NCBI GenBank assembly: GCA_002338525.1
Contig: DDIM01000001.1
Coordinates: forward strand, 31,584-95,583
DNA length: 64,000 nucleotides
Direction of reading: 5' to 3'
Origin: Micavibrio sp. UBA1850
Lineage (GTDB): Bacteria; Pseudomonadota; Alphaproteobacteria; Micavibrionales; Micavibrionaceae
Part shown: positions 8,657 through 18,808 of the stretch, piece after piece
Position numbering within the stretch: position 1 is the stretch's first letter
Layout of the letters: each line of letters opens with the position of its first letter
The notes under the pieces: model-generated
Seen by the model: only the letters and a program-made list of their open reading frames with translations
Databases searched by the model: none
What the model was told of the DNA's origin: nothing
Translations under genes and position numbers: made by a program

Positions 8657-9587
8657 TCTATATCCTGAAATAGAACCTTACTCGACGGGGTTTTTAGAAG
8701 TCGATAACACCCACACACTTTATTGGGAGCAATGCGGAAACCCTCACGGCACACCTGTACTTTTCCTCCATGGCGGGCCTGGTGCGGGATGCGGATCAAT
8801 GCAAAGACGCTTTTTTGATCCTGAGCACTATCGTATTATTCTATTTGATCAACGAGGCGCTGGAAGATCGTCTCCACATGCAAGCATAGAAAACAACACG
8901 CGCCATGCGTTGGTTGAAGACATTGAAAAACTCCGCTCGCATTTAAACGTCGAAAAATGGCATATATTTGGTGGTTCTTGGGGATCAACCTTGGCCCTTT
9001 CTTATGCCATAGAACACACATCTGCTGTGCTAAGCATGGTACTGCGTGGGATTTTCCTCATGGAGCAAGATGAGATCAATTGGTTTTTAAATGGCATAAA
9101 AAACATTTTTCCTGAAAATTGGGAGCGCTTTGCCTCACATGTTAACTTTGCCCCTAACCTGCTTGATGCATACTACGAAAAATTAACGGACGCTGACTAT
9201 CAAACAGCCCTTAAGGCAGGTGTTGCATGGAGCGCTTATGAAAGTGGATGTGCCTCGCTTCTCCCTCGTCCTGCCAAAGTCTCACATGAAGATTTGGACA
9301 AAGATGATCTGGCCATCTCCAAAATCGAAGCCCACTTTTTCAAATATGAGGTCATAGCCAAACAACACTCGCTTCTCAACAACATCGAGCGCCTCAGAAA
9401 AATTCCTGCAACAATCATACAAGGGCGCTATGACACCATCTGTCCGACAAAAACGGCCTACAAACTTCACAAGGCGTGGCCAGAAGCTGATTATATCATC
9501 GTACAAAATGGCGGGCACACGGCCAATGAGCCCGCTATGTACCGCCGTTTGATTGAAGCCACCAATAATATGAGATCTATTGCATAA
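8628..9587 (+). CDS. pip: proline iminopeptidase
   Basis: A cytoplasmic alpha/beta hydrolase (peptidase family S33, 319 residues) releasing N-terminal proline from peptides. The oxyanion loop HGGPGAGC (48-55), the nucleophile elbow GGSWGS with Ser117, the acid in GRYDTICP and the base in NGGHTANEP are in the expected order. DQRGAGRSSPHA after the first strand is typical of the family. It starts inside the 3' end of the nuclease-fold gene, so translation is probably coupled, and ends 16 bp before pgk. Confidence 0.95.
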   Translation: MSKTPPQKNNLYPEIEPYSTGFLEVDNTHTLYWEQCGNPHGTPVLFLHGGPGAGCGSMQRRFFDPEHYRIILFDQRGAGRSSPHASIENNTRHALVEDIEKLRSHLNVEKWHIFGGSWGSTLALSYAIEHTSAVLSMVLRGIFLMEQDEINWFLNGIKNIFPENWERFASHVNFAPNLLDAYYEKLTDADYQTALKAGVAWSAYESGCASLLPRPAKVSHEDLDKDDLAISKIEAHFFKYEVIAKQHSLLNNIERLRKIPATIIQGRYDTICPTKTAYKLHKAWPEADYIIVQNGGHTANEPAMYRRLIEATNNMRSIA

Positions 9588-9603
9588 CGAAAGAGACTTT
9601 AAA

Positions 9604-10758
9604 ATGCCCGCCTATAAAACACTTCAAGACCTTCCTGATATTAACGGTAAAACCGTCATACTGCGCGCCGACTTAAACGTTCCAACCGATGGCAAAGAAG
9701 TGACCGACATGACACGTATTGACCGTGTCAAACCCACAATTGATGCCCTGCTTGAAAAAGGCGCAAAAATTAAAATCCTTTCACATTTTGGTCGACCAAA
9801 AGGTCAGGTTAACCCTGATTACTCCCTTGAATTTCTAGCCCCTATCCTATCTAAAGCATGGGATCATGACGTTGCCTTTGACGATGAAAACGCGCAAATT
9901 ATATTGCTTGAAAACACTCGATTTCACGAGGGTGAAGAAGCCAATGACATGGCGCTTGCTAAACGCTGGGCAGACTTAGGCGACATATACGTTAACGACG
10001 CCTTTTCTGTATCTCACCGCGCACATGCCTCTACCGAGAGCATTGCAAAATGTCTTCCAAGCTATGCGGGTCTTTTGATGGAACAGGAACTCACTGCCCT
10101 CGAAAAAGCATTAACCACACCTGAGCGCCCCGTAACAGCCATTGTTGGCGGCGCCAAAATTTCAACAAAATTAGACCTTTTGAATAATCTGATTAAAAAG
10201 GTCGACCATCTTATTCTCGGCGGTGGCATGGCAAACACATTTGTCGCGGCCAAAGGATATGATGTTGGCGCCTCTTTATGTGAAAATGACATGCTGGATA
10301 CCGCTCGAGACATTATGGACAATGCCGACAAAAACGGATGTTTAATTGTGCTGCCGACAGATTTTATAGTCGCAAAAGAATTTAAAGCCCACGCACAAAG
10401 CCTGAATGTATTGATTGAAGAGGTTCCAGCAGACTACATGGCATTGGATGTTGGCCCAAAAACCATAATGCGCATAGAAGATATCATTCAGAAATCAAAA
10501 ACAATTGTGTGGAACGGCCCTATGGGTGCATTTGAAATTGCCCCTTTTGATAATGCCACAATTGAAATTGCGGAATATGTTGCCAACTTTACACGCTTAG
10601 GTGACATCGTCTCTGTTGCGGGTGGTGGCGATACCGTGTCGGCCATGGCTCATGCCGGCGTAAAAGATGATTTATCATATCTTTCAAGTGCTGGTGGCGC
10701 CTTTTTAGAATGGCTAGAAGGAAAAACGCTGCCTGGTGTGGCAGCGCTTAGTTCGTAA
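9604..10758 (+). CDS. pgk: phosphoglycerate kinase
   Basis: Glycolytic/gluconeogenic enzyme converting 1,3-bisphosphoglycerate and ADP to 3-phosphoglycerate and ATP. The protein is 384 residues from ATG 9604 (GAAAGAG upstream); a longer reading from 9580 would overlap the pip stop. Signatures include ILRADLNVP near the N-terminus, the substrate-binding SHFGRP, the hinge segment AIVGGAKISTKL and the nucleotide-binding VAGGGDTVSAM near the C-terminus. It lies close behind pip and probably shares its transcript. In most alphaproteobacteria pgk lies beside gap or fba, which are not here. Confidence 0.97.
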   Translation: MPAYKTLQDLPDINGKTVILRADLNVPTDGKEVTDMTRIDRVKPTIDALLEKGAKIKILSHFGRPKGQVNPDYSLEFLAPILSKAWDHDVAFDDENAQIILLENTRFHEGEEANDMALAKRWADLGDIYVNDAFSVSHRAHASTESIAKCLPSYAGLLMEQELTALEKALTTPERPVTAIVGGAKISTKLDLLNNLIKKVDHLILGGGMANTFVAAKGYDVGASLCENDMLDTARDIMDNADKNGCLIVLPTDFIVAKEFKAHAQSLNVLIEEVPADYMALDVGPKTIMRIEDIIQKSKTIVWNGPMGAFEIAPFDNATIEIAEYVANFTRLGDIVSVAGGGDTVSAMAHAGVKDDLSYLSSAGGAFLEWLEGKTLPGVAALSS

Positions 10759-10768
10759 ATAAGAAAGC

Positions 10769-11926
10769 TTACGCTCTTACAAAATTTCTTTGATAGATAT
10801 TTCGCGCAAATTCCGCATTCATACGGTCAAAGTACGACAATGCGCGGTTAAGCGTTATGCCCTGCATCGCTTGCCCATTAGACCTAATATGTTCTGATAG
10901 TAAAAACAACTTAATAAAATCATTACGATCAACACCATGAGAGCGGCACAAAATTGCAAGCCCATGTCCATATTGTTGGCCTAAAACCTCTAGTGTGTCT
11001 TTTGCTGACACACCCATGAAAATTGAAAACTTCGCAACAAACAAACGGTAGTTTTTAAGCCTTAATTCACCCAGCATCTCATTGAGCATGACGTTTCTCA
11101 TGTGACCATCACGATCAGAACGCAATTGTGATTTTGCGTATTCCGCATCCATCATCGCACGCGTTGGCATGAACGGGTTTTGCGGCGCCGGTGCAGGCTT
11201 CGGCTCGCTTAATGTCTTTACAGACGCATCAATGACTTCATCAATATCGTCTCCAACAAGTCCATATTTATCGTTAATGAGAACTTTAAGATGTTCACCG
11301 ACAAAACTATAAAGCTTTTTGACAAGAGTTTTAGGCACATCAGCGCGCTCGATAAGGGGTTGCGCTACACTCTCATTCTTTTGCGCGCTAACATATAATA
11401 CCTTCATCGCATCTACAGTTAACTTAATCTCATCATTGGCAGCCAATACACTATGAACAAGCGTATCATCAATACTGGCAAGTTCATCGATAATTTGTGA
11501 TGGCAAATCCGGGCGAGACGCAATAACACGCGCATAATCATGCGGTTTTGATTGTAGAATATACATCAAATCAAGTGTTTCAAGTACAGGGCTATAACGG
11601 AGTACGCTCTCAGCCACTGAAATCTCATCATATGCCAGATTCAAAATAAGGCGTGCAGGCACATTTGGAAGCGCTGCAATTTTTTCAGAAAGCTCTTGTC
11701 TCAATTGAATTTCAGCTTGTTGTATTAAAGCCAAAAGAATGTCGGCGACTAAATCTTTTTCGCGCGCCTCAACAGAAACATCTAAAAGTTCAGACACAAT
11801 GTCACTCAGCTTACTGCGTGCATCAGGCGACTGATTTTCCGCTAAGCTGTAGATGTGGTGTGTGTCATAAAGCCTCACGAGAAGTGGCTTCATTGTTTCC
11901 GATCTTTCTAATAACCCAATATCCAT
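10769..11926 (-). CDS. DUF2336 domain-containing protein
   Basis: A helical, HEAT-repeat-like protein of about 385 residues resembling DUF2336, a family largely confined to alphaproteobacteria and of unknown function. Features are repeated helices with patterns such as ILLALIQQAEIQLRQELSEKIA and SRPDLPSQIIDELAS, and a C-terminal helical region with HGVDRNDFIKLFLLSE. No catalytic motif or membrane segment is seen. ATG 11926 is preferred because GGTGA precedes it; an in-frame GTG at 11935 is possible. It is convergent with pgk, 10 bp apart, and has its own AT-rich upstream region. Confidence 0.8.
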   Translation of the reverse strand: MDIGLLERSETMKPLLVRLYDTHHIYSLAENQSPDARSKLSDIVSELLDVSVEAREKDLVADILLALIQQAEIQLRQELSEKIAALPNVPARLILNLAYDEISVAESVLRYSPVLETLDLMYILQSKPHDYARVIASRPDLPSQIIDELASIDDTLVHSVLAANDEIKLTVDAMKVLYVSAQKNESVAQPLIERADVPKTLVKKLYSFVGEHLKVLINDKYGLVGDDIDEVIDASVKTLSEPKPAPAPQNPFMPTRAMMDAEYAKSQLRSDRDGHMRNVMLNEMLGELRLKNYRLFVAKFSIFMGVSAKDTLEVLGQQYGHGLAILCRSHGVDRNDFIKLFLLSEHIRSNGQAMQGITLNRALSYFDRMNAEFARNIYQRNFVRA

Positions 11927-11935
11927 TTTTTTCAC

Positions 11936-12265
11936 CAGTATTTGTTTTGCATCTTCATGATGCTTATTACTAAATACACATTCCTCTATTCTTACTGGAT
12001 CTTATTTCCCTAAAACCCAACGATTTATTTTTTTGATGCTAAAGCTATTATTTTTATTATGTGTGCCCCAGCGTTGATAACATTTAACAGGACAAGTCTT
12101 ACTACAAAGTTAACAAAATTGGATTTATCTTAACTTTTTAGAAAATTTTATTAAAACTTGTTGAAAATTGCATATATCCAGTATCAGTATGTTAGAAACG
12201 CTTTATTAACTATATGTTGATATGCTATGTATTGGGATAAGAATAAAAAGTTAGGGGAGTAAGAC
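11936..12265. other. AT-rich intergenic region between divergent genes
   Basis: 330 bp without a convincing gene. It must hold the promoters for the DUF2336 gene (leftwards) and the 95-residue protein gene (rightwards). A weak sigma-70-like pair, TTGATA at 12217-12222 and AGAATA at 12240-12245 with a 17-base spacer, lies close to the right-hand gene. Two TTAAC words at 12101-12134 are too far apart for a standard CtrA box. Nothing else is supported. Confidence 0.5.
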
Positions 12266-12553
12266 ATGTTAGGGCCAATCAACGCGTACCAAGTTCAACA
12301 GCAAACTGTACAAAATGCGCAAGCACGAACGCCCAACGCCCAAGATTCTCTCGCTCAAAAGCAAAACCCTGCCCGTTCAGAACGCCTTAACGAAACACGC
12401 AACGTGGGCGAACCTATCGCAAACACAAATGATGCAAACGCACAGACCAACTCTCGTGATCAGCAGCTAAAAGGCGCATCGATTGATGATGTTAAAGCAT
12501 TAATATCACAAGGTAATATCCAACGTGGCTCACTCTTAGACGTGATCGCCTAA
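12266..12553 (+). CDS. small Gln/Asn/Ala-rich protein of unknown function
   Basis: A 95-residue polar protein with a strong ribosome site (TTAGGGGAG, 7 bases before ATG 12266). The first 70 residues are disordered in character: many Gln, Asn, Ala and Arg, no Cys or Trp. The last 25 residues, GASIDDVKALISQGNIQRGS onward, form one amphipathic helix and probably the conserved part. No signal peptide or membrane segment. Similar short Gln-rich proteins with a conserved C-terminal helix occur near motility genes in alphaproteobacteria, but no flagellar gene is nearby, so no function is assigned. Confidence 0.7.
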   Translation: MLGPINAYQVQQQTVQNAQARTPNAQDSLAQKQNPARSERLNETRNVGEPIANTNDANAQTNSRDQQLKGASIDDVKALISQGNIQRGSLLDVIA

Positions 12554-12580
12554 GTCCCATTTAATAGATTTTATCAAAGC

Positions 12581-14056
12581 TTATTGAAATGCGACTTCGT
12601 TAAATGATCGCAATTTTCGGCTGTGCAGTTTTTCAGGCCCTATTTCGCGCAATAGCTCCATTGTACGAATACCAACGCCTAAATGCTGCGCGACGCGCTC
12701 ACGATAAAAACTATCTGCCATGCCCGGTAACTTTAATTGCCCATGCAACGGCTTATCAGACACACACAGTAATGTTCCGTATGGCACGCGGAATCTAAAC
12801 CCATTGGCCGCAATCGTTCCAGACTCCATGTCCAGTGCGATCGCACGGCTTTGACTTAGACGGCGATTTTGGCGCATAAGCGGACGAAATTCCCAGTTAC
12901 GGTCATCAACAGTTGCCACCGTCCCCGTTCTCATAATCTTTTTAAGCTCATAACCTTGAAAGCCTGTCACTTCGCTTACTGATTGTTCCAAAGCAAGCTG
13001 TATCTCAGCCAGCGGTGGAATAGGAATGCTTGGGTGCAAATCTTTGTACAACACGTTGTCTTCACGAATATATCCATGCGCCAGTACATAATCACCCAAT
13101 GATTGAGAGTTACGAAGCCCCGCACAATGTCCAAGCATCAACCATGCATGGGGACGAAGCACCGCGATATGGTCTGTAATTGTTTTTGCATTTGACGGTC
13201 CCACACCAATATTAACCATTGTAATACCGCTGCCATCTGGTCGTTTAAGGTGATAGGCAGGCATTTGTGGAAGCCGCGCAAGGCTGTACCCCTCCTCGTC
13301 CTCAGGAACATCATCCAACGATTTATTATATGTCACACGGTTACCGGGTTCGACAAAGGCATTGTAGCCATGCTCATCACTGTCTGCAGACATGAAGGCT
13401 TCCGCGTCCTTAATGAATTCATCAATATAGAATTGGTAATTTGTAAAAATTACAAAATTTTGAAAATGTTTTGAATTTGTGGCCGTATAATGACGCAGGC
13501 GCATCAAACTAACATCTACGCGGGGCGCACTGAACAGCCCTAATGGCGATGGCTTGCCTGGCTCTACAATATGTGTGCCATTTGCAATCTCATCATTCAT
13601 CAACGCAAGGTCTGGTTGATCAAATAAGTTGGGAAGCGCCACAGTATGTTCTGGAGACAAATCATGCTCCAAATGAAAATCTTCACCCAATGCAAAATGA
13701 ATCGGTATCGGCGTGTCACTAATGCCCACTTCGATGGGCTCGTCATGATTTTTAATCAGCTGACGAATCTGCTCGTGATAGTAATGCTTAAATATGTCAG
13801 GTCTGGTGACCGTCACCTCGTATACGCCTGCCTTAGGGACGAAACCATACGAACGGCGTATATCTTGGCGTGTCGCCTTATTTGTTGCAAACCTTACCAA
13901 TGGATAGTAGGCGCGCACCTTATCTTTGGGAATCGCCCCCTTAGAAAAAGCGTCAAATTGCGAGCAAAGATACTCCACGCTTTTATTGTAAAGGGCTTCA
14001 ATCGCAGCCACAGCCGCGTCGGGATCATGGTATTTTTTCATTTTATTTTTCGTCAT
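12581..14056 (-). CDS. amn: AMP nucleosidase
   Basis: Hydrolyses AMP to adenine and ribose 5-phosphate, controlling adenylate levels. The 491-residue protein has the N-terminal AMP-nucleosidase-specific domain (first 190 residues or so) and a C-terminal nucleoside-phosphorylase fold: VNIGVGPSNAKTITDHIAVL, LMLGHCAGLRNSQSLGDYVL, and ALDMESGTIAANGFRFRVPY, which carries the ribose-binding Glu of the family. ATG 14056 precedes a lysine-rich start; a second ATG four codons later is possible. It follows ftsY on the same strand after 44 bp. Confidence 0.95.
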   Translation of the reverse strand: MTKNKMKKYHDPDAAVAAIEALYNKSVEYLCSQFDAFSKGAIPKDKVRAYYPLVRFATNKATRQDIRRSYGFVPKAGVYEVTVTRPDIFKHYYHEQIRQLIKNHDEPIEVGISDTPIPIHFALGEDFHLEHDLSPEHTVALPNLFDQPDLALMNDEIANGTHIVEPGKPSPLGLFSAPRVDVSLMRLRHYTATNSKHFQNFVIFTNYQFYIDEFIKDAEAFMSADSDEHGYNAFVEPGNRVTYNKSLDDVPEDEEGYSLARLPQMPAYHLKRPDGSGITMVNIGVGPSNAKTITDHIAVLRPHAWLMLGHCAGLRNSQSLGDYVLAHGYIREDNVLYKDLHPSIPIPPLAEIQLALEQSVSEVTGFQGYELKKIMRTGTVATVDDRNWEFRPLMRQNRRLSQSRAIALDMESGTIAANGFRFRVPYGTLLCVSDKPLHGQLKLPGMADSFYRERVAQHLGVGIRTMELLREIGPEKLHSRKLRSFNEVAFQ

Positions 14057-14100
14057 AACCGTATGATAACACGAAAGGAATCACAAATCAGCAGGCAATG

Positions 14101-15288
14101 TTACTCTAGCCCCACTAAAGATTTAGCAAATGCATCAGGGTGGAATGGCTGCAAATCTTCTATATCCTCGCCCACACCGATGGCATGAATTGGCAGTTTA
14201 AAACGATCCGCTAATGATACGACAACCCCGCCTTTGGCAGACCCGTCAAGCTTTGTCACAATTAAACCTGTTACATTTGCAATCTCTTTAAAGCTTTCAA
14301 GCTGAGAGTGCGCATTTTGTCCCGTCGTCGAATCCAATACCAATAGAGTAGAATGAGGAATTGTCTCGTCATGCTTTTTCAAAACACGTATGATTTTTTC
14401 AAGCTCGTCCATTAAATTGGTTTTATTATGAAGGCGACCTGCCGTGTCAATGAGAAGGATGTCTGCCCCCTCTTCTTTTGCCTTTGCGTATGCCTCGTAT
14501 GCTAGCGCCGCGGCATCAGCCCCCAAATCTTTCTTAACGAGAGGACACCCAACACGATCAGCCCAAATTTGTAGCTGTTCTAATGCTGCTGCACGAAACG
14601 TATCACCTGCGGCCATAACAATCTTTTTACCCTTGTTGTAGTGCATGTCGTAGGCAAGTTTACCAATTGTTGTCGTTTTACCAACGCCGTTTACACCACA
14701 AACCAAAATCACACGGGGCCCGCCGCTTTCCACGGGAGACACATCCAGTTCCTGTGCAACAGGCGCCAATACATTTGAAATCTTTTCTGCCAAAGCTGTT
14801 TTAATCTCGTGTTCGTCAACATCCTTATCAAAGCGATCCTTTGAGATCTCTTGGGCTAAATATGTGGCAGTCTGTGGCCCTAAATCAGCCGCAATAAGCG
14901 CATCCTCTAACGCTTCGACAGCGTCTGCATCCAGCTTTTTCTTTGTAAAAACGTCGCCCAAGCCTTTTGTAAGCTTGGTTGAAGATTTTGATAGACCTCC
15001 AGATAAACGGGACAGCCACCCCCCTTCATCAGCATCATCTTTTTCAACCTCAGCATCAGACAACATGACATCAGCCGTTCTTTTGTCAGGAACGGGGATA
15101 CCATCACCTAGATCGTCAATAATCTCGTTTTCAGTTGGCTCAATCTCATGTTTTAAATCTTCACTAATATCCGCATCATATTCAACAGGCGGCTCAATTT
15201 CAGGTTCGCCATCTGGATGCAAAACCTTGTCTTCAGCGTCTTGCACCTCTTGCTCTGTTGCATTTTTTTTCTTACGCCAAAAAACCAT
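14101..15288 (-). CDS. ftsY: signal recognition particle receptor FtsY
   Basis: SRP receptor GTPase that brings ribosome-nascent chain complexes to the Sec translocon at the inner membrane. The 395 residues comprise an acidic A-domain (1-95, many Glu/Asp), a helical N-domain (about 100-185) and the G-domain: GVNGVGKTT (198-206), a DTAGR motif near 280 and TKLDG near 346. N-terminal FWRKKK may contact the membrane. It sits between mtaB and amn in a minus-strand run; mtaB-ftsY adjacency (12 bp gap) is common in alphaproteobacteria. Its partner Ffh is at 20364. Confidence 0.97.
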   Translation of the reverse strand: MVFWRKKKNATEQEVQDAEDKVLHPDGEPEIEPPVEYDADISEDLKHEIEPTENEIIDDLGDGIPVPDKRTADVMLSDAEVEKDDADEGGWLSRLSGGLSKSSTKLTKGLGDVFTKKKLDADAVEALEDALIAADLGPQTATYLAQEISKDRFDKDVDEHEIKTALAEKISNVLAPVAQELDVSPVESGGPRVILVCGVNGVGKTTTIGKLAYDMHYNKGKKIVMAAGDTFRAAALEQLQIWADRVGCPLVKKDLGADAAALAYEAYAKAKEEGADILLIDTAGRLHNKTNLMDELEKIIRVLKKHDETIPHSTLLVLDSTTGQNAHSQLESFKEIANVTGLIVTKLDGSAKGGVVVSLADRFKLPIHAIGVGEDIEDLQPFHPDAFAKSLVGLE

Positions 15289-15300
15289 GATGAACTCCCT

Positions 15301-16581
15301 TTATAGATTTTGTTTTGCTATCAAAACATTATTCTCAATATCATACGAACGAACAGATAATAGAGTTCCTTGCTCGTACTCGCCATCCACACGCACAGGA
15401 GAAAAGTTCTCACTGCGCCCAAAATTGTTTTTTTCAACAATAACTTGATGAGATTTATTAACCTGACCTTTTAAGAAATCTGATAGCTGCTGTTCGCCTT
15501 TGGCGCGCAACCGTGCGGCACGCTCTTTTCGCAATGCGGGATCAACTTGAGGCATCTTTGCAGCCGGCGTTCCCTCACGCTCAGAGTAAGGAAATATATG
15601 ACAGTGTATCAGGTCGCATTCCTCGATAATATTGAGCGTGTTTTCAAACATCTCATCTGTTTCGGTTGGAAACCCTGCAATAATATCGGCGCCAAACGCC
15701 ATATCAGGGCGTAAATCACGCGCACGACGCGCCATATCAATGGCGTCTTGTCGTAAATGGCGGCGCTTCATACGTTTTAAAATCATGTCATCACCCGCCT
15801 GCAAACTCATGTGCAAATGGGGCATCAAACGCGGCTCTTCCGCGATCAAACGCCAAAGGTCATCATCTATTTCGACAGGATCAAGCGAGGACAGCCTCAA
15901 GCGTTTTAACTCTGGCACCAGCGCCAATACACGTCGTATCATTTGGCCAAATGTCGGCGCCCCAGGCAGGTCAGGCCCATATGAGGTCACATCAACGCCA
16001 GTAAACACAACTTCTTGGTACCCCTGCTCAACCAAAGAGCGTACCTGCGCAACAATCTCCCCAATGGGGACAGACCGTGAGTTACCCCGCCCATATGGTA
16101 TTATACAAAACGTACAGCGGTGGTCGCATCCATTTTGCACCTGTACAAAGGCGCGCGCTCTTCCCTCAAACCCCTCTACCAAATGCGAGGCCGTCTCCTT
16201 AACGCTCATGATATCGTTAACAATTACTTTTGCACCATCCATGCTTTGCCATGTTGATGCATCTAATTTCTTATCGTTTCCAATAACGCGCGCCACCTCA
16301 TCCATATCACCATACATGTCTGGATTAATCTGCGCAGAGCAACCTGTCACTATGATTTTTTTGTTGGGGTGTTTACGGTGAAGCTTACGAATGGATTGGC
16401 GTGCCTGACGCTCGGCTTCTTTTGTAACCGCACAAGTATTAATAATGATTGCATCGTCCAAACCGGCATTTTGCGCATGCGAGCGCATAACCTCGCTCTC
16501 ATAGGTATTGAGACGACAGCCAAATGTAACAAGCTCTGGTGAAGACGGGTTATCTTTCATACAAAGCGGTATAGCACTCAT
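15301..16581 (-). CDS. mtaB: tRNA t6A37 methylthiotransferase MtaB
   Basis: Radical SAM enzyme that adds a methylthio group to N6-threonylcarbamoyladenosine at tRNA position 37. In 426 residues it has the N-terminal MTTase domain with Cys22, Cys50 and Cys81 for one iron-sulfur cluster, the radical SAM motif CDHRCTFC (152-159) for the second, and a C-terminal TRAM domain. MtaB is favoured over MiaB by the short GCRLNTYESE start and overall length. It lies 28 bp after the M3 peptidase gene and 12 bp before ftsY, so the three may be cotranscribed. Confidence 0.93.
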   Translation of the reverse strand: MSAIPLCMKDNPSSPELVTFGCRLNTYESEVMRSHAQNAGLDDAIIINTCAVTKEAERQARQSIRKLHRKHPNKKIIVTGCSAQINPDMYGDMDEVARVIGNDKKLDASTWQSMDGAKVIVNDIMSVKETASHLVEGFEGRARAFVQVQNGCDHRCTFCIIPYGRGNSRSVPIGEIVAQVRSLVEQGYQEVVFTGVDVTSYGPDLPGAPTFGQMIRRVLALVPELKRLRLSSLDPVEIDDDLWRLIAEEPRLMPHLHMSLQAGDDMILKRMKRRHLRQDAIDMARRARDLRPDMAFGADIIAGFPTETDEMFENTLNIIEECDLIHCHIFPYSEREGTPAAKMPQVDPALRKERAARLRAKGEQQLSDFLKGQVNKSHQVIVEKNNFGRSENFSPVRVDGEYEQGTLLSVRSYDIENNVLIAKQNL

Positions 16582-16609
16582 ATACGCTAAAAAGCAAGGG
16601 CGTTAAGGG

Positions 16610-18775
16610 CTAAGGATTAGCCTTGGGTGCATTCTTTTGCCCCTTTGCTGCATCATCCGCAACATTGACGCCCTCTCGACGATACATCGCATTTGGATCA
16701 GGCGCGCGTCCCAAAAACTCGACAAACAAATCCATAGGTGGCTTTGTATTTCCCGATGCATATATGGTCTTTAACTTATCCGCCGTAGTGGCGTCATAAA
16801 GCCCCTTCTCTTTGAACGTCTCAAAGGCATCAGCCTCAAGCACATCCGCCCATTTATATACGTAGTACCCAGAGGCATACCCATCAGGCGAGGCGAATAA
16901 ATGACCAAAGCTTAGAGATTGGCGATTGCTTCTATTATCCCATAGACTTGCCATGTTATGGGCTGTGTCCTCAACCTCGTCAATTGACATCAAATGATCT
17001 GACGTTTGCGCATGAAAACACATGTCTAAAAGACCCAACCGAACCTGCCTTAACTCAGACTCCGCCATGCCGTATTTTTTCTTCGCTTGCAATGCGTCGA
17101 TATACTCATCTGGAATCAAATCACCTGTTTCATGATGATACGCATATGACTTTAAAACTTCAGGCTCTAAGGCCCAATTCTCTTGGATCTGGGACGGGAA
17201 CTCAACAAAGTCTTTTTTAACATTTGTACCATTTAACGAGGCGTAAGGCCCTCCCTCTGAAAGCATATGGTGTAGCCCGTGTCCAAATTCATGGAACAGC
17301 GTCTCAACCTCTCGTACAGAAAGAAGCGTTTCGCCCTGCTCATTTGGAGCTTCAAAGTTCAAGCTATTCATAACTAAAGGGATGCTGATGTCCCCATGTC
17401 CATCTTCTTGATAAATGCGTATACCTAACGCACGCGCCCCAGCATCCTTAACTTTGCTATCTTTATAAAAATCAGCATATAGCAACGCTTTCAAATCTCC
17501 GCTTTTTGCATCACTGACTTCAAATACACGCGCATCATCTCGATAAGTTGGGTATTTACCTGTGTACTCGACGGTTTTCAAACCAAATAGCTTTTCTGTG
17601 TGTTCAAACATACCCTTGAGAACATTATTAAGTTCAAAGTAAGGACGCAGAGCCTCCTCGTCGAGACTAAGCGTTTCCTCCATTAATCTTTGATAATAAA
17701 ACGAGTAATCATAAGGTTCAAAACTATCGAGATTTGCATCGCTAAGCGCATATTCTTTCAGGCGCGAAAAAGAAACCTCTGCCTCACGTTTATATGTTGA
17801 CGCATTAACGCTAAGGAAGTTTGTAACCGTTTCGACATTACCGGCCATTCTATCTTCTAACACATAACCCGCATAGCTATCATACCCTAATAGGCGGGCC
17901 TTCTCCTGCCTTAGTCTAACGATATGACTAACCAGCTGTTTATTGTCGAAATCTCCCCCATCGCACAGATCGCACCGTGCTTGGAAAACAGCCTCTCGGA
18001 ACGAGCGATCCTCGCAATAAGTTAATATATCTGGTGCTCCATCAAGCGTAACCATATACGCCCCGTCAAATACGGAGGCATTCTCCATATCACCGGACTT
18101 GAGCGCTTTTTCATATTCTTTTTTCGCAGCGGCTTCAAAACCCGCCACCGCTCTATCAGGTACGCCTTTCAAAAGGTCTTTGGATACGATCCACTTAAAA
18201 GACGAGCTATGATCCCTCAAATTCTGCGAATATTTTATAGTGGCCACCTCAAGCTCTTCTTGAATGGCCTTCAACCGGTCCTTGTCTTCACCCTCAAGCA
18301 AAGCACCCGATCTTGCTTGCCCATTATACTGTTCTTCTAACAATCTCAGCTCCACAGAAGAAAGCCCCAGCGTATCCTTTATATCGTAGACATGTTTAAT
18401 TTTTGCAAAAAGCGCCTCATCCGTCGTCACTTGAGAATATGCAGATGAAATTTTTGTAGAAACGGCTTCATTTATAGCCCTAAACTCGTCCGTCATGTTT
18501 GCGCATTTATAAACAGTTAGAATACGTACAATACGATCCAAATCAGAACCTGCGCGCTCATATGCGACGATAGTATTTTCAAAGTTTGGGGCGTCACTAT
18601 TGTCTTTTATCGCGTCTATTTCACGAAACAGCTCTTTTACGGCCCAATCAACGGCGGGCGCGAAATGCTTACCTTGAATTTTATCAAAAGGCGGCGCTTC
18701 ATATGGCAACGCACTTCTTGTGATGAGGGGGTTATTTTTAAAGATTTTTGAAAGCTTATTTTCTTTTTTACTCAT
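16610..18775 (-). CDS. M3 family oligopeptidase (Dcp/oligopeptidase A-like)
   Basis: A cytoplasmic zinc metallopeptidase of 721 residues that cleaves short peptides. The catalytic HEFGHGLHHML begins at residue 495, with the downstream Glu expected in the following helix. The length and the N-terminal SALPYEAPPFDKIQGKHFAPA match the M3A group, which includes peptidyl-dipeptidase Dcp and oligopeptidase A. A GGAG site lies 7 bases before the ATG. No signal peptide. The C-terminus ends in a charged tail. Dcp versus oligopeptidase A is not resolved by sequence alone. Confidence 0.92.
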   Translation of the reverse strand: MSKKENKLSKIFKNNPLITRSALPYEAPPFDKIQGKHFAPAVDWAVKELFREIDAIKDNSDAPNFENTIVAYERAGSDLDRIVRILTVYKCANMTDEFRAINEAVSTKISSAYSQVTTDEALFAKIKHVYDIKDTLGLSSVELRLLEEQYNGQARSGALLEGEDKDRLKAIQEELEVATIKYSQNLRDHSSSFKWIVSKDLLKGVPDRAVAGFEAAAKKEYEKALKSGDMENASVFDGAYMVTLDGAPDILTYCEDRSFREAVFQARCDLCDGGDFDNKQLVSHIVRLRQEKARLLGYDSYAGYVLEDRMAGNVETVTNFLSVNASTYKREAEVSFSRLKEYALSDANLDSFEPYDYSFYYQRLMEETLSLDEEALRPYFELNNVLKGMFEHTEKLFGLKTVEYTGKYPTYRDDARVFEVSDAKSGDLKALLYADFYKDSKVKDAGARALGIRIYQEDGHGDISIPLVMNSLNFEAPNEQGETLLSVREVETLFHEFGHGLHHMLSEGGPYASLNGTNVKKDFVEFPSQIQENWALEPEVLKSYAYHHETGDLIPDEYIDALQAKKKYGMAESELRQVRLGLLDMCFHAQTSDHLMSIDEVEDTAHNMASLWDNRSNRQSLSFGHLFASPDGYASGYYVYKWADVLEADAFETFKEKGLYDATTADKLKTIYASGNTKPPMDLFVEFLGRAPDPNAMYRREGVNVADDAAKGQKNAPKANP

Positions 18776-18808
18776 AACCGCTCCTGCATTGTTATTTATT
18801 TAATAATA

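Noticed and set aside
12101..12134. CtrA binding site
   Set aside because: The two TTAAC words are about 15 bases apart, not the 7 required.
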